47,316 bases of DNA from JAGORY01 sp964517585 (GCA_964517585.1 CAZFCB010000003.1:1-47316), one strand, 5' to 3'; numbered from the stretch's first letter, positions 31,972 to 41,676 are shown. The notes: generated from the letters alone by a model not told the origin. Numbers and translations are program-made.

Positions 31972-33603
31972 GTGAAAATATTACAACGCTCGTTCGGGTC
32001 GGCACTCTTTCTGTTGTACGTCGCAGGAGTTTTCCTACTAGCTATTCAGCCTGTTCGTACGATGATGCAGCCTGGATTCCAGGGCATTCTTTACAAGGGA
32101 GGCGACGAATCGTATTACATCACGCGCATTGAACAAGCGATGTATCACCCTTTTACCGATGTTTCCAATGGAATCGTGAGTGGCCCTGCCGCACCACGAG
32201 TACTTCAGAGTCCGGTACTGGAAATGTTGATGGGCAGTATTTTCTCGTGGACTGGTCTGACGGCTCCTGTGCTTGCCTTCATCATATCTGTTGTGCTTGC
32301 ACCACTCTGCATTCCACTTTTTGCCATGCTCTCACTTCGCGTTGGCGCAAAAGAAACTGCAGCAATGACCGGAGCTGTGCTCTATTTTTTTCTCCTCATT
32401 GGGCCACTACGCAGGATTGTGCATCAGTCGTGGAGTCTTCCGTTCGTTCTATTCACATGCATCATGCTCGTCGATTGCGTCCGGAAGCCAACACTCCTAC
32501 GCTCCATGCTACTTGGTGCATGTCTCGGTTTTGCATCCGGTGTCTACCTTTGGGCGTGGACATACCTGTGGGCGTCTTTCGGATGTATGGTTGCATTTGT
32601 GTGCATTACTGAATGGAAAGCTGGATCGCGTGAGAACGCCATGCGACTTTTTCGGCATGCAACTGGTGTTGGAGTCATCGCCCTTGTCGTTTCGTCACCC
32701 ATTCTCTTTATCATGTGGCAGAACATGCATCATCCTGCCATCGCAGACGCAGGGATTCGCAGTCTCCTTGTCCATGCGAGGGAGTTTGAGTCCGTTCCAA
32801 GGAGTATGCTTTTTCTTCTTTTCACAGGAATGACGACATGGGTGATCCTCCGTCGCTCAGATCGTCAAAACCTCATTCCACTTCTTGCGTTGTTGATCGC
32901 GATGGCTGCAGTTCTTCATCAGCAGTTTGTCCACGGCATCGTTTTATCGTATTGGACGCATTATTATCAGTATGTCTGTATGGTGGCGCTTTTGGTGATC
33001 CTCACGCTCCTTACTCTGCGAGATCGTAGCGTACTTGCTCTATCTTCTATGGTAGTAGCCTCGATTTTTCTCGTTGCAGCATTCACTGATTACTATGGAA
33101 GGATCGCAGTGCTAGATCCCATTCCTCAGTGGGACATGTTTCAACATCTGTCGCAGCCGGTTCGCTCGCTCAATCGTATAGAGAAACAGACCGTACTCAG
33201 CGATACTGATAGCTCATTCATCGTGGCGATGTATACGGATCATGATGTTGTCTTTACGCCGTTCATGCGTCATACGCTCGTTTCTTTCACCGAACTTGCC
33301 GAGCGGTATTGTCTGACACAATTGGTGCGAGGATCTCCTCCCGACACCACTTGGCTTGGACACAATGTCGAGGAACAGAGTCGCACGGGGCGCGTCAAAG
33401 CTCGCGAAATTCTTGCGCGAGATTTGGTTCTGACGGCGGAAGCCTGCGAACGTGTGACGAATGATCCTCGGAGCATATTGCAAAAGTATGGCGTCACGAT
33501 GGTTCTCTGGGACGAGAAAAATCATCCTGAATGGAACATATCAGAGAAGTACTTTTCTGAGTCTGAGAAAGGTTTGGGGTGGAGTCTCTGGACTCTGCGA
33601 TGA
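31972..33603 (+). CDS. Polytopic membrane protein, GT-C glycosyltransferase-like
   Basis: A 543-aa protein with a GTG start. About 10 hydrophobic segments fill residues 10-400. Between the first two lies a loop with GGDESYYITRIEQA, where the acidic pair is placed as in GT-C (lipid-linked sugar) transferases. The C-terminal about 135 residues are soluble. The family assignment rests on topology and the loop only. TGC-TAGACT ends 6 nt before the GTG, a leaderless-type start. It opens the glycan region and is divergent from the flavodoxin operon. Confidence 0.7.
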   Translation: MKILQRSFGSALFLLYVAGVFLLAIQPVRTMMQPGFQGILYKGGDESYYITRIEQAMYHPFTDVSNGIVSGPAAPRVLQSPVLEMLMGSIFSWTGLTAPVLAFIISVVLAPLCIPLFAMLSLRVGAKETAAMTGAVLYFFLLIGPLRRIVHQSWSLPFVLFTCIMLVDCVRKPTLLRSMLLGACLGFASGVYLWAWTYLWASFGCMVAFVCITEWKAGSRENAMRLFRHATGVGVIALVVSSPILFIMWQNMHHPAIADAGIRSLLVHAREFESVPRSMLFLLFTGMTTWVILRRSDRQNLIPLLALLIAMAAVLHQQFVHGIVLSYWTHYYQYVCMVALLVILTLLTLRDRSVLALSSMVVASIFLVAAFTDYYGRIAVLDPIPQWDMFQHLSQPVRSLNRIEKQTVLSDTDSSFIVAMYTDHDVVFTPFMRHTLVSFTELAERYCLTQLVRGSPPDTTWLGHNVEEQSRTGRVKAREILARDLVLTAEACERVTNDPRSILQKYGVTMVLWDEKNHPEWNISEKYFSESEKGLGWSLWTLR

Positions 33604-33674
33604 ACGATGTGGCGGGGACGATACTGTGGATCGAGTCAGTGACTTTGCAAACGCAATCTCGGCAACTTTTTCTA

Positions 33675-33683
33675 TGCTAGACT
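33675..33683 (+). promoter_or_regulatory. Extended -10 of polysaccharide deacetylase gene
   Basis: TGC-TAGACT, 7 nt before the ATG; the same 10-nt string ATGCTAGACT is used by the gene at 31972. Confidence 0.65.
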
Positions 33684-33690
33684 CCATTTC

Positions 33691-34470
33691 ATGAACACGC
33701 CGTTTGTTCTCAGGAGATTTCTCTCAGTATTTGTTTGTATAGTTATTGCAGGCATAGCGTCTGTACATATTGCTCATGCATCATCTGCTTCATCATCGGC
33801 GCCGCAACAAAAAATTCCGATCTTGGTGTATCACCATATTCGTTCTACCAAGTCGTATCCCCAAAGTACATGGAGTTACAAAATGTCGGTGTCGCCCGAT
33901 ATATTCAGAAAGCAGATGGAGTGGATTCGTCAGCACGGCTATACGACGATCAACCTCGACACGTACGTTTCGATCATGCGTGGTGATATCGCCGGTCCAG
34001 CAAAACCGATTGTCATCACCTTCGATGACAATAACCTGACGCAGTACACTCTTGCGGCACCTATTCTTCGAGAACAAAGTCATATCGCTGTTTTCTATCT
34101 TGTGACAAACCGCCTGAAGAATAAAAGTTTCATCACAGAGGATCAGGTGAAACAGCTTGCTGAGTGGGGGATGGACATTCAGTCTCACACCCTTGACCAC
34201 GCAACGCTGACACACCTCTCGCTGAAGAGGCTCGATGAGGAATTTGTACAAAGTAAGGCAGTGCTGGAAGCGCTTACGGGTAATGCCGTTCGACATGTCG
34301 CGTATCCTTCCACCGCACACAACAAAACTGTCCGCGAGCGTGCATCGAATGCTGGTTTTGTCACAGGAACTATCATGGATCCACGTCCTGCGACTTCTAA
34401 AGATGATCTTTTACGTCTTCCAAGAATTCAGATGAATGATACAACGAAGCTAGCGACCCTTCTTCCCTAA
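33691..34470 (+). CDS. Polysaccharide deacetylase (NodB/CE4 family)
   Basis: A 259-aa exported enzyme. Signal peptide about residues 10-30 (FLSVFVCIVIAGIASVHIAHA). The NodB domain shows ILVYHHI, the metal/acid motif TFDDNN (usually TFDDG), the zinc-binding SHTLDH, and a weak third motif YPSTAHN. The His/Asp ligands are thus present but the motifs are slightly degenerate. It would remove acetyl groups from an extracellular glycan or peptidoglycan. Confidence 0.87.
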   Translation: MNTPFVLRRFLSVFVCIVIAGIASVHIAHASSASSSAPQQKIPILVYHHIRSTKSYPQSTWSYKMSVSPDIFRKQMEWIRQHGYTTINLDTYVSIMRGDIAGPAKPIVITFDDNNLTQYTLAAPILREQSHIAVFYLVTNRLKNKSFITEDQVKQLAEWGMDIQSHTLDHATLTHLSLKRLDEEFVQSKAVLEALTGNAVRHVAYPSTAHNKTVRERASNAGFVTGTIMDPRPATSKDDLLRLPRIQMNDTTKLATLLP

Positions 34471-34474
34471 GTGC

Positions 34475-35308
34475 ATGCACGCTCTTGCACCTCTTCGTCG
34501 CATGATGTCTGCCGGAGGGGCGATTTCACCTGTCGCACGCATGAGGTGGCTTTGTGTGTTTCATACGTGGAAAAAAAATGCATACACAGAAAAACTCCCT
34601 GTAAACCTCTCGCCAGATACGGTAGCAATACTCCTGTCGTACAGACGCCCTCAAAATATTGATGTCATTGTGCGTCTACTTCTTAAGACTCCTTCCATCG
34701 CAAAGGTCATCGTTTCAAATAATAATCCAGAATACCACATATGGGATTGGATCAGCGTGCGAGACCCACGTCTGACAGTGCTCTCACACGTTGTTCGTCA
34801 GCCGTGTCGCATGCGCTACGCTCTTGCTGCTCGTGAGACTGAGTACCGTCATTTCCTCGCAGTTGATGATGATATTTTTTTACTGCCATCTCAGCTAGAG
34901 AAGCTTTGTCAGTCGCTACGAGATGATCCGTCGCGACCACATGGTGTGACAGGGCAAGTATACGATTCGTGGAGAGGAATGGTGTATCACAACAACAATA
35001 ATCGTACGCAAATCGTCGATGTCATCAATCGTGTCTATGCCTTTACGAAAGATCACGTAGAAGGACTACAACAATTAGAGCGAGAGGCAGGGTTTGGTCC
35101 AGCTCATCCAGATTGGAAATATTCGACCTATGATGATCTTTTCTTGAGCTTTTCTAGAGGAAAACCACGCGTCGTGTGCGTAGGGAAGTATCTTGACTGC
35201 CCCTCACAGTCGGCATCTGGAGTAGCTTTGTGGGTACAGCCACACTTCTTCCGACTTCGGCTTGCCGTCTTGCTCATGCTTCGGCGGATGAGACCTTCTC
35301 AGATGTAA
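34475..35308 (+). CDS. GT-A-type glycosyltransferase
   Basis: A 277-aa soluble protein. It has an ILLSYRRPQNIDVIVRLLL start of fold, then SNNNPEY, and the metal-binding aspartates in FLAVDDDIFLL, as in exostosin-like (GT64) enzymes. It resembles the protein at 45183 in layout. It starts 4 nt after the deacetylase stop, so the two are likely co-transcribed. The donor and acceptor sugars are unknown. A start downstream at Met11 or Met23 is also possible. Confidence 0.75.
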   Translation: MHALAPLRRMMSAGGAISPVARMRWLCVFHTWKKNAYTEKLPVNLSPDTVAILLSYRRPQNIDVIVRLLLKTPSIAKVIVSNNNPEYHIWDWISVRDPRLTVLSHVVRQPCRMRYALAARETEYRHFLAVDDDIFLLPSQLEKLCQSLRDDPSRPHGVTGQVYDSWRGMVYHNNNNRTQIVDVINRVYAFTKDHVEGLQQLEREAGFGPAHPDWKYSTYDDLFLSFSRGKPRVVCVGKYLDCPSQSASGVALWVQPHFFRLRLAVLLMLRRMRPSQM

Positions 35309-36276
35309 GGTTTCTGCTTGGAAAGCACAGCGTATGCAGTAGCTGTTTCCTCCGCTGTTTCCATGAGGATCGTTATAGGATCGGCTTCAAGGATGGGATA
35401 GAGAATATCAAAATTGCACGGGACACCCTCGTGGATGAGGGTTACTTCTTCGGTGGGAATTTTTCTCACGCGATCGAATGCACTGGAGTCATTTTTTTGT
35501 GATATAAAACGTTTCAACTGATTGTTTGATGCATAGTCTATCGCCATTGTTGTAAGCTCGGGTGGAGTAAGTTCGCGTCCGTTTTTTAGCTCATCAAAAA
35601 GTACTTTCCATTGGAAACTTTCATGAGGTTCTCGTCTGGGATTTGCACAAGAGGACAACCAGTGAGTGTATACTTTTCTCGTTATTTGCTTCACTGATCG
35701 CACTGGGAAATGAGCGAGCGTGAGTGAGGACAGGACAGTATCAACTATGTTTCCGGAGGGGTCACTTAGCTCATGATTACCGGGGTATAATTGTGATCCC
35801 GATTCGAAAGCAGATCGTGGTACAAGTATCTTGGACCACTCGGGATATTCTGAACTTTTTCGATGCGTAATGCGTCGAAGCACATGTCGTTCTTGCGCAG
35901 GATCATCCGCTCGTGGCACGTATCCTTTCCAGCGAACGCGCAGACAGCATGTGTTGTTCTCGTGTGCCTGAAGTTCGCTTACAACATCACCGACCAAAAA
36001 CTCATCAGCATCGAGCGGAAAAACCCAGTCATTTCCTTCCTCAAAAGCTTCTTGCATGAGCGCGGTCAGTACAGCAGTTTGTGCATGTTCCAGTCGCTCG
36101 TCTGTTCGCCAGGTTATTGGTAGTCCTTCTTTCGCAAGTGCGGCGAGAATTTCCGCTGAATTGTCACGGCAGCGATGAAGAACCACCATCACTGCACCGT
36201 ACTGCGCATGATGACGTACGAAGGCCTCGAGTATGTCGCACTCGTTTCTGGCCCAGCAGATTGTCAGAATCTTCAT
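35299..36276 (-). CDS. Glycosyltransferase family 2-like protein
   Basis: A 325-aa protein of the GT2 (Glyco_tranf_2_4-like) type: ILTICWARNECDILEAFVRHH at the start, then VFPLDADEFLV with the DAD metal motif. The rest is a helical C-terminal region with a CANPRREPHESFQWK segment. It is second in an operon with the SAM methyltransferase upstream (ATGA overlap). It is convergent with the previous transferase and overlaps its end by 10 nt. Confidence 0.82.
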   Translation of the reverse strand: MKILTICWARNECDILEAFVRHHAQYGAVMVVLHRCRDNSAEILAALAKEGLPITWRTDERLEHAQTAVLTALMQEAFEEGNDWVFPLDADEFLVGDVVSELQAHENNTCCLRVRWKGYVPRADDPAQERHVLRRITHRKSSEYPEWSKILVPRSAFESGSQLYPGNHELSDPSGNIVDTVLSSLTLAHFPVRSVKQITRKVYTHWLSSCANPRREPHESFQWKVLFDELKNGRELTPPELTTMAIDYASNNQLKRFISQKNDSSAFDRVRKIPTEEVTLIHEGVPCNFDILYPILEADPITILMETAEETATAYAVLSKQKPYI

Positions 36277-36890
36277 GTGTCGCGGCCGGAAACTGATCGA
36301 ATGATCTCACGGATGTTCTTTGTTTTACGAAGCATCACCTGCAATGCCATATGTACCACTACGTATTCGCCGTCGTAACAGTGCATGAAAGCGTCGATAC
36401 CTTTATGCGGTCCATTCACAATGTCCTCGGAGGTCGAGTCGTTACCGTAATCATTCAAGATCAATATGCCATGACGTTTCAGGAGTTCCCAAGATAGCAC
36501 TGCATTTGAGAGAACACGCCGTGCGGTTTGTGAATCCGAAATATGCACAATATCGAATTCATCGAAGGGTAGAGACCGAAGGATCGTTGCCGATGACCCC
36601 CTGAGTTTTGTCACTCGTTCCTGAACGCCAGTAACAGAGATATTGTGATCAAACAGTGCTTCGATGTCGACGTCATCATGCCTCTCTTCTTGCGTAAAAG
36701 TATCGATACACGTCAGATGAGACGTGGGATGCGTCAGGAGGTTTTCAAGTATCCACACGGCACTTCTGCCATCGAATGATCCTATCTCCAGTACCTTCAG
36801 ATCTTTTTGCCCTGCACATCCACCAAGATGTTCCTTCCACATATCGATATGTTTGCTATGAGAATCTGCGTTGGTGAATTTGTACTGCAT
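36273..36890 (-). CDS. Class I SAM-dependent methyltransferase
   Basis: A 205-aa protein with a Rossmann SAM motif VLEIGSFDGRSAVWILENLL, then LTCIDTF, DIVHISD and an ILILNDYG strand, resembling Methyltransf_24 or cephalosporin-hydroxylase-like proteins in sugar clusters. The ATG at 36890 is chosen although the frame extends to 37007: TGC-TACCAT (36897-36905, minus strand) ends 6 nt before it and the extension looks non-coding. It is followed by the GT2 gene with a 4-nt overlap. The probable substrate is a glycan or its precursor. Confidence 0.78.
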   Translation of the reverse strand: MQYKFTNADSHSKHIDMWKEHLGGCAGQKDLKVLEIGSFDGRSAVWILENLLTHPTSHLTCIDTFTQEERHDDVDIEALFDHNISVTGVQERVTKLRGSSATILRSLPFDEFDIVHISDSQTARRVLSNAVLSWELLKRHGILILNDYGNDSTSEDIVNGPHKGIDAFMHCYDGEYVVVHMALQVMLRKTKNIREIIRSVSGRDT

Positions 36891-37003
36891 AGACAAATGG
36901 TAGCAAGTTTTAGCTGCTACCGCTTGGCAGTTTTGAGGAAAAAATATGCACATCTTTGAACTACGAAAAGTGATGATTGATGTGTTCCTAAAAATTACAA
37001 CAG

Positions 37004-37840
37004 TCAATACAGGTCACCCCAAGAGCAGAGTGTAATCTCTCGTTCAGCAAGTTCTTTGAGCACGTCATCATCCAGTAGTACATTCATTTCAGTCTGACGC
37101 TGTGGGTCGGCATCGAAAGATTCGCCATGGGGGTTTGCGCTGCCTGGGTGCATCATGAGTTCCGTCGTTCCCTCTGGAAGACGGCCAATGATGTGTCGGA
37201 AATTTCTTTTCGATGCATGGCCTGCAAATGCGAGACCACGAAAGTGATCCGTGCTACCAATACCATTGGCTTGGAACATTTTTCTTGCGACTTCTGCGTG
37301 TGCTGACACTCGTCCTATGTATCTCGATTGTTCTGGAGAAATCTCGTATCCAAAAGGAAGAGGTGGTTCGCTCGGGATACGAATGAATGAGATAGCGTAT
37401 CGATCCATGAGAGAGATCACAATTGGCGCGATGTCTGGATGAATGTGTATGTGATGGTGACTATCCACGTGCGTCGGTTGTCCTCTGACATCTAAAAACC
37501 ATTCGATTTGCATTCGAAATTCCCGTTCGATGTGTACAAGGTCGATTTGTTTTTCCTGTAACACGCGCTCCAGTGTGTCTCGGCCAAGAAAATACCCATC
37601 GATCGTGATGAGTGTATGAATGTCGCCATGTTCACTTAATGGCGAGCCTTCTGTAATGTTGAGGTGAAGCCCAGTTGAGAGATCACGTTCACCAGCGATG
37701 CGTCCAGCCTTCTGGCTTCCAGGAAAATTTGGGATGAGACTCGCGGATGTCAGGATGCCTTGCTCTTTGCACAGGAAGATCCCGTGGCTGCGTTGCTCGT
37801 TGATGCCAAGGTCGTCGGCGTTGAGGATGAGACGTCGCAT
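37004..37840 (-). CDS. ChbG/HpnK (YdjC) family carbohydrate deacetylase
   Basis: A 278-aa protein. Metal-site motifs: LILNADDLGIN near the N-terminus, and HVDSHHHIHIHP in the middle, both typical of YdjC-type deacetylases acting on N-acetylated sugars, free or lipid-linked. ELMMHPG is the third conserved strand. The ATG at 37840 is preferred over 37864: TACCAT (37847-37852, minus strand) ends 6 nt before it, and the fold begins there. Confidence 0.88.
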   Translation of the reverse strand: MRRLILNADDLGINEQRSHGIFLCKEQGILTSASLIPNFPGSQKAGRIAGERDLSTGLHLNITEGSPLSEHGDIHTLITIDGYFLGRDTLERVLQEKQIDLVHIEREFRMQIEWFLDVRGQPTHVDSHHHIHIHPDIAPIVISLMDRYAISFIRIPSEPPLPFGYEISPEQSRYIGRVSAHAEVARKMFQANGIGSTDHFRGLAFAGHASKRNFRHIIGRLPEGTTELMMHPGSANPHGESFDADPQRQTEMNVLLDDDVLKELAEREITLCSWGDLY

Positions 37841-37885
37841 AGACGGATGGTACAGTGTGGGCAATAATGATCAGCCTGAGTGCAT

Positions 37886-37913
37886 TTGACATACTAAATT
37901 TATGCTTTATAAT
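37886..37913 (+). promoter_or_regulatory. Near-consensus sigma70 promoter
   Basis: Perfect TTGACA (37886-37891), 16-bp spacer, perfect TATAAT (37908-37913), 7 nt before the ATG at 37921. This is the only promoter in the window where I see both boxes at consensus. Confidence 0.9.
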
Positions 37914-37920
37914 ATACTAT

Positions 37921-38292
37921 ATGACAACTGAAAGCACCATCGGTGAGGGTGACAAGCACGTCCATGATTTTACGGCTGAGGCTGGTATTCAAGGTACTGA
38001 AACATCAGCATCAAGCAATGATTTTTTAGAGTACATTTTTGTAACACAATTACTTCGTCAAGCGCCATGGCAAATTGGTCGTGCTATTTCCTTACAGTGC
38101 AGCGGAGATCATGAGAGGAAAGTTGCTAATATTCACGCAATCCAGGACATGACTGTTCATAATGAGGTTGCAAATTGGGTTTTTGGCGACAAACTGGCAG
38201 GTGATCTAGGAATACGGTCCACGCAAGATCACCCAAAAACAGATTTTGGTGAACCGAGATTTTGTGGTAGTTGGGATCTTGACGAGAAATAG
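37921..38292 (+). CDS. Small uncharacterised protein under a strong promoter
   Basis: A 123-aa soluble acidic protein that I do not recognise. The first about 40 residues are polar and probably disordered (MTTESTIGEGDKHVHDFTAE..). The rest includes an amphipathic helix (DFLEYIFVTQLLRQAPWQIGRAI) and ends with FCGSWDLDEK. Two cysteines, no zinc motif, no signal or membrane segment. The frame is open upstream, but the consensus promoter places transcription start at 37921. High expression is expected. The gene stands alone between the deacetylase and an RNA pseudouridine synthase. Confidence 0.75.
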   Translation: MTTESTIGEGDKHVHDFTAEAGIQGTETSASSNDFLEYIFVTQLLRQAPWQIGRAISLQCSGDHERKVANIHAIQDMTVHNEVANWVFGDKLAGDLGIRSTQDHPKTDFGEPRFCGSWDLDEK

Positions 38293-38318
38293 TTATTCTT
38301 AAACGCTACAATGAATCC

Positions 38319-38978
38319 ATGCCCATCGATACTGGACGCATTCTCTTCGAAGACCTTTGGCTGCTTGCCGTGACAAAACTCGGCGGGGAACTGGTGGTGA
38401 AGGGCAAAGGAAAGATCCAGAGACTTCCATTACTTGATTATCTGCGCAAAGACTACCCAAGTCTCGCACCGATTCATCGGCTGGACTTTGAAACGTCGGG
38501 GATTGTCGTCTTTGCTAAAACCAAGAAGGTTCTGCAGAAAGTACTCGAGTCCAAATTTGCCGGTTGGAATAAAACGTATCTTGCGATCGTTGCAGGCTCA
38601 CCACATCGCGATACTGGCGAGGTAGATATTCCTCTCCCCGCACGTAGTGGCACCGGAAACGTTCCTGCACTCACAAAGTATCACGTACAAGAACGTTACC
38701 GTGGTTGTAGTCTTGTGGAAGTTAGTTTCGAGAGAGGTCAGAAACACCAAATTCGTCGTCACATGTCTATGATGGGTAACCCACTGATTCTTGATGACGT
38801 GTATGGCGATGACAAGCCAAATAAGACTTTTAGTAAGTTTCTGAAAATGCAACGATTTTTTCTACATGCATCGAGGGTCGAATTTCCACATCCGGAAACA
38901 GGAAAACTCATCGTCATAAATTCTCCCATGCCGCATACATTTGTAGCAGTTCTCAAGAAACTGCAGCAGAATCGGTAA
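38319..38978 (+). CDS. RluA-family RNA pseudouridine synthase
   Basis: A 219-aa catalytic domain without an S4 domain. The active-site motif HRLDFETSGIVVFAK carries the catalytic Asp; the RGQKHQIRRHMSMMGNPLILDDVYG segment is also typical. It isomerises uridine in rRNA or tRNA; the target position is unclear. TACAAT (38307-38312) ends 6 nt before the ATG. Confidence 0.92.
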   Translation: MPIDTGRILFEDLWLLAVTKLGGELVVKGKGKIQRLPLLDYLRKDYPSLAPIHRLDFETSGIVVFAKTKKVLQKVLESKFAGWNKTYLAIVAGSPHRDTGEVDIPLPARSGTGNVPALTKYHVQERYRGCSLVEVSFERGQKHQIRRHMSMMGNPLILDDVYGDDKPNKTFSKFLKMQRFFLHASRVEFPHPETGKLIVINSPMPHTFVAVLKKLQQNR

Positions 38979-39032
38979 ATTTTATGTCTGCAACTAGCAG
39001 ATACACATCCTTGGTGTCGGATATAAAATTCC

Positions 39033-39041
39033 TGCTATGCT
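39033..39041 (+). promoter_or_regulatory. Extended -10 of trpS
   Basis: TGC-TATGCT, hexamer 39036-39041, 6 nt before the ATG. The same string serves the glycosyltransferase gene at 45896. Confidence 0.6.
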
Positions 39042-39047
39042 TGGCTC

Positions 39048-40013
39048 ATGAAAACACTGTCTGGCATCCAACCTTCGGGAAAGTTACACCTCGGTAATTA
39101 TTTCGGTTACGTACTTCCAAACATCGAATGGCACAAGAAAGCTGAGGTAGGAATGATCATGATCGCAGATCTGCATGCTCTGACAACCATGAAAGATCCT
39201 GCCCTTCTTCAGTCGAGTATCAGCGATATGATGCTTGATGTACTTGCATGTGGATTTGATCCTGAGAAAACAATCATCTTCCGCCAGTCTGATATTGTGG
39301 AGCACACTGAACTGATGTGGATGCTTTCGACCGTGACTCCCATGGGTCTTCTTGAGCGGGCCGTCAGTTATAAAGAAAAAGTGGAGAAGGGGATTACCGC
39401 TTCTGCTGGTCTTTTTAATTACCCAGTGCTTCAGGCAGCGGATATTGTTTTGTACGACATTGATACCGTACCAGTTGGTAAAGATCAGCAGCAACATCTA
39501 GAAATTACTCGCGACATCATCATCAAATTTAATAACACGTACGGTGACACGCTTGTTGTTCCAGAAGGAGTCATCAAAGAAGACGTTGCCGTCGTACCTG
39601 GTACGGATGGTCAGAAAATGAGCAAGAGTTACGGTAACACTATTCCACTCTTTGGTGATGAGAAGGTCATTCAAAAGGCAATCATGGGAATTGTGACGGA
39701 CTCCAAAGGGGTTGCAGATCCCAAAGATCCTGAGACGTGTACGGTGTTTCATCTCCACAAACTTTTTCTCTCAAAGACTGAAACTCAAGAACTTGCCGAG
39801 AAATACAAGGCAGGCGGTCTTGGGTACGGCGATGCGAAAAAATTGCTCTTTGCAGCATATATGGACACTTTTACGTCCATGCGTCAGAAGCGTGAGGAAC
39901 TGCAGAAAAACCCTGACTATGTTCGTGAGGTCATTGATACTGGGGCGAAGAAAGCATCACTTGTCGCTCAAGCGACAATGTCGAGAGTCAGAAAAGCAGT
40001 CGGTCTCACATAA
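39048..40013 (+). CDS. trpS: Tryptophanyl-tRNA synthetase
   Basis: A class I synthetase charging tRNA-Trp, 321 aa, close to the usual 325-340. Signature motifs: SGIQPSGKLHLGNYFGY (HIGH-type), DQQQHLEITRDI, and KMSKSYGN. The start overlaps no other gene; TGC-TATGCT ends 6 nt before the ATG. The PMT-like gene follows after 9 nt and its likely -10 (TAAGAT) contains the trpS stop codon. Confidence 0.97.
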   Translation: MKTLSGIQPSGKLHLGNYFGYVLPNIEWHKKAEVGMIMIADLHALTTMKDPALLQSSISDMMLDVLACGFDPEKTIIFRQSDIVEHTELMWMLSTVTPMGLLERAVSYKEKVEKGITASAGLFNYPVLQAADIVLYDIDTVPVGKDQQQHLEITRDIIIKFNNTYGDTLVVPEGVIKEDVAVVPGTDGQKMSKSYGNTIPLFGDEKVIQKAIMGIVTDSKGVADPKDPETCTVFHLHKLFLSKTETQELAEKYKAGGLGYGDAKKLLFAAYMDTFTSMRQKREELQKNPDYVREVIDTGAKKASLVAQATMSRVRKAVGLT

Positions 40014-40022
40014 GATGCACAT

Positions 40023-41591
40023 ATGTTGAAACGTATTATGACATTCATCGGAGGTGCAGTGCAGCCACGGAAGTCATGGAGTTACCCCGTACTATTTGCT
40101 CTCGCTTATCTCATTGTTCAGTTAACACAGTTACCGTTGTACGGTGTCAGTTGGGACGAGCCGCTTCATCGGAATTGGGGAAAGATATTTTCCCTCTTTC
40201 TCCATAGTGGTGACAGACGCTTACTCGAGCTCATGCCTGGTCATGGCATTGACTATGGTCCGCTCTATTTTTATGTCAATTATGTCCTCTCTGAGTTCTT
40301 CTACAACTCTGGTTATCTGACGTTCGTTGAGGCAAATCATGTACTCACGGTAGTAGTTTCCGCTATTGCGGTCGGACTCACATATCATCTTGGGAATATG
40401 ATTGGCGGGAGAAGAATTGGATTTTTTGCGGCAGTTTTCATCGTTCTGTGTCCACACTTTGTGGCGCATGCGCACTACAATCCCAAAGATGTACCCGTCA
40501 TGACAGCACTCCTTTTGACTGCAACCGTCTTTGTGGCGGCACTTCGACGGCAATCCAAAAAACTTATTGTCCTGTCAGCATTTCTGTTTGGATTTTCCAT
40601 TGCGGTCAAAGTGAGCGGACTCCTCATGGCACCTGTTTTTGTCGCGACGTACCTCGTATGGCTTATAGATCGGATGCGAGTCACCTCTCGCGCCACACTT
40701 TTTCGTCAGCAGATACCTGTCATAGTGATCGGTTGCATAGCTTGCGTCAGTGCTTTATATCTGTTTTGGCCAAGTGCTTGGGGAGATGTGCTCCTCATCC
40801 CACGTGCAGTACATTTTTTCCTTGGGAAAAATTTTTGGCCGGGACAGGTTCTCTTCTTTGGTACCGAATACTCTGGAGCCGATCTGCCTTTCTATTACAT
40901 TCCCTTTGAATTTGCAGTTTCCCTACCACTCCTCACTCTCATCGCATGTACGGTTGGGATGATTGTACTGGTGCGTAGTCTTCGTTCTTCCGAGAAAAGA
41001 GTCGAGTCTTTTTTTCTCTTACTGTGGATACTGTTTCCACTTCTTTTTAGTATGAAACCAGGACTTGTGCGCTATGACGGCATGCGGCAGTTCTTTTTTA
41101 TCTTGCCTGCGATAGCAATAGTTGCAGCCGTAGGACTTTTTCAGTTATTGCAGCTACTGCAGCAGAAGAAAAAAAATCTGTACTCTGGCCCTATTTTTCT
41201 TGCTCTTATTTTCGTTTCGTTAGCGTCACAGGTTCTTGAGAATCATCCCTTCGAAGGCTCTTATCGTAATGAAATTCTCCAACTTATGTATAAGAAAGAT
41301 CTCGATGAATCATTTCAGATTGAATACTGGGGCGCTGTCTATAAGCAAGGAATGGACTGGCTCACTGAAAATGCAGAACCAAATCCGGTGATCTGCGTAC
41401 CGACTGCCGGCATTCTTGTAACGTGGTATCCGTGGCGTGAAGATTTTTCTTTTGAGTGCAGCGAGAAGTCAGACTACGTTATGTTTTTTACGCGATATTC
41501 TGAGTCAAAAGCGTATCGCGATCTTAAGAATCCGGTCTACGTAATTAGCCGTATGAAATCGGCATTACTTCTCATTTATAAGGTCAAATAG
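40023..41591 (+). CDS. PMT/ArnT-like GT-C membrane glycosyltransferase
   Basis: A 522-aa protein with about 10-11 transmembrane helices. The first external loop contains GVSWDEPLH with Asp45-Glu46, the catalytic acidic pair of protein mannosyltransferase/ArnT-type enzymes that use polyprenyl-phosphate sugars. HYNPKDVPV in the second loop also fits. The C-terminus holds a short soluble part. TAAGAT (40011-40016) ends 6 nt before the ATG. It would depend on undecaprenyl-phosphate recycled by uppP and the DgkA-family kinase. Confidence 0.82.
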   Translation: MLKRIMTFIGGAVQPRKSWSYPVLFALAYLIVQLTQLPLYGVSWDEPLHRNWGKIFSLFLHSGDRRLLELMPGHGIDYGPLYFYVNYVLSEFFYNSGYLTFVEANHVLTVVVSAIAVGLTYHLGNMIGGRRIGFFAAVFIVLCPHFVAHAHYNPKDVPVMTALLLTATVFVAALRRQSKKLIVLSAFLFGFSIAVKVSGLLMAPVFVATYLVWLIDRMRVTSRATLFRQQIPVIVIGCIACVSALYLFWPSAWGDVLLIPRAVHFFLGKNFWPGQVLFFGTEYSGADLPFYYIPFEFAVSLPLLTLIACTVGMIVLVRSLRSSEKRVESFFLLLWILFPLLFSMKPGLVRYDGMRQFFFILPAIAIVAAVGLFQLLQLLQQKKKNLYSGPIFLALIFVSLASQVLENHPFEGSYRNEILQLMYKKDLDESFQIEYWGAVYKQGMDWLTENAEPNPVICVPTAGILVTWYPWREDFSFECSEKSDYVMFFTRYSESKAYRDLKNPVYVISRMKSALLLIYKVK

Positions 41592-41676
41592 CAGCAGTTA
41601 CTCGTTCACGAAAGAGATGAAGACGACTTGTTTTTCTTTTCGGCATGCGTAAACTGATTCAGTTCTCAACTAACTC

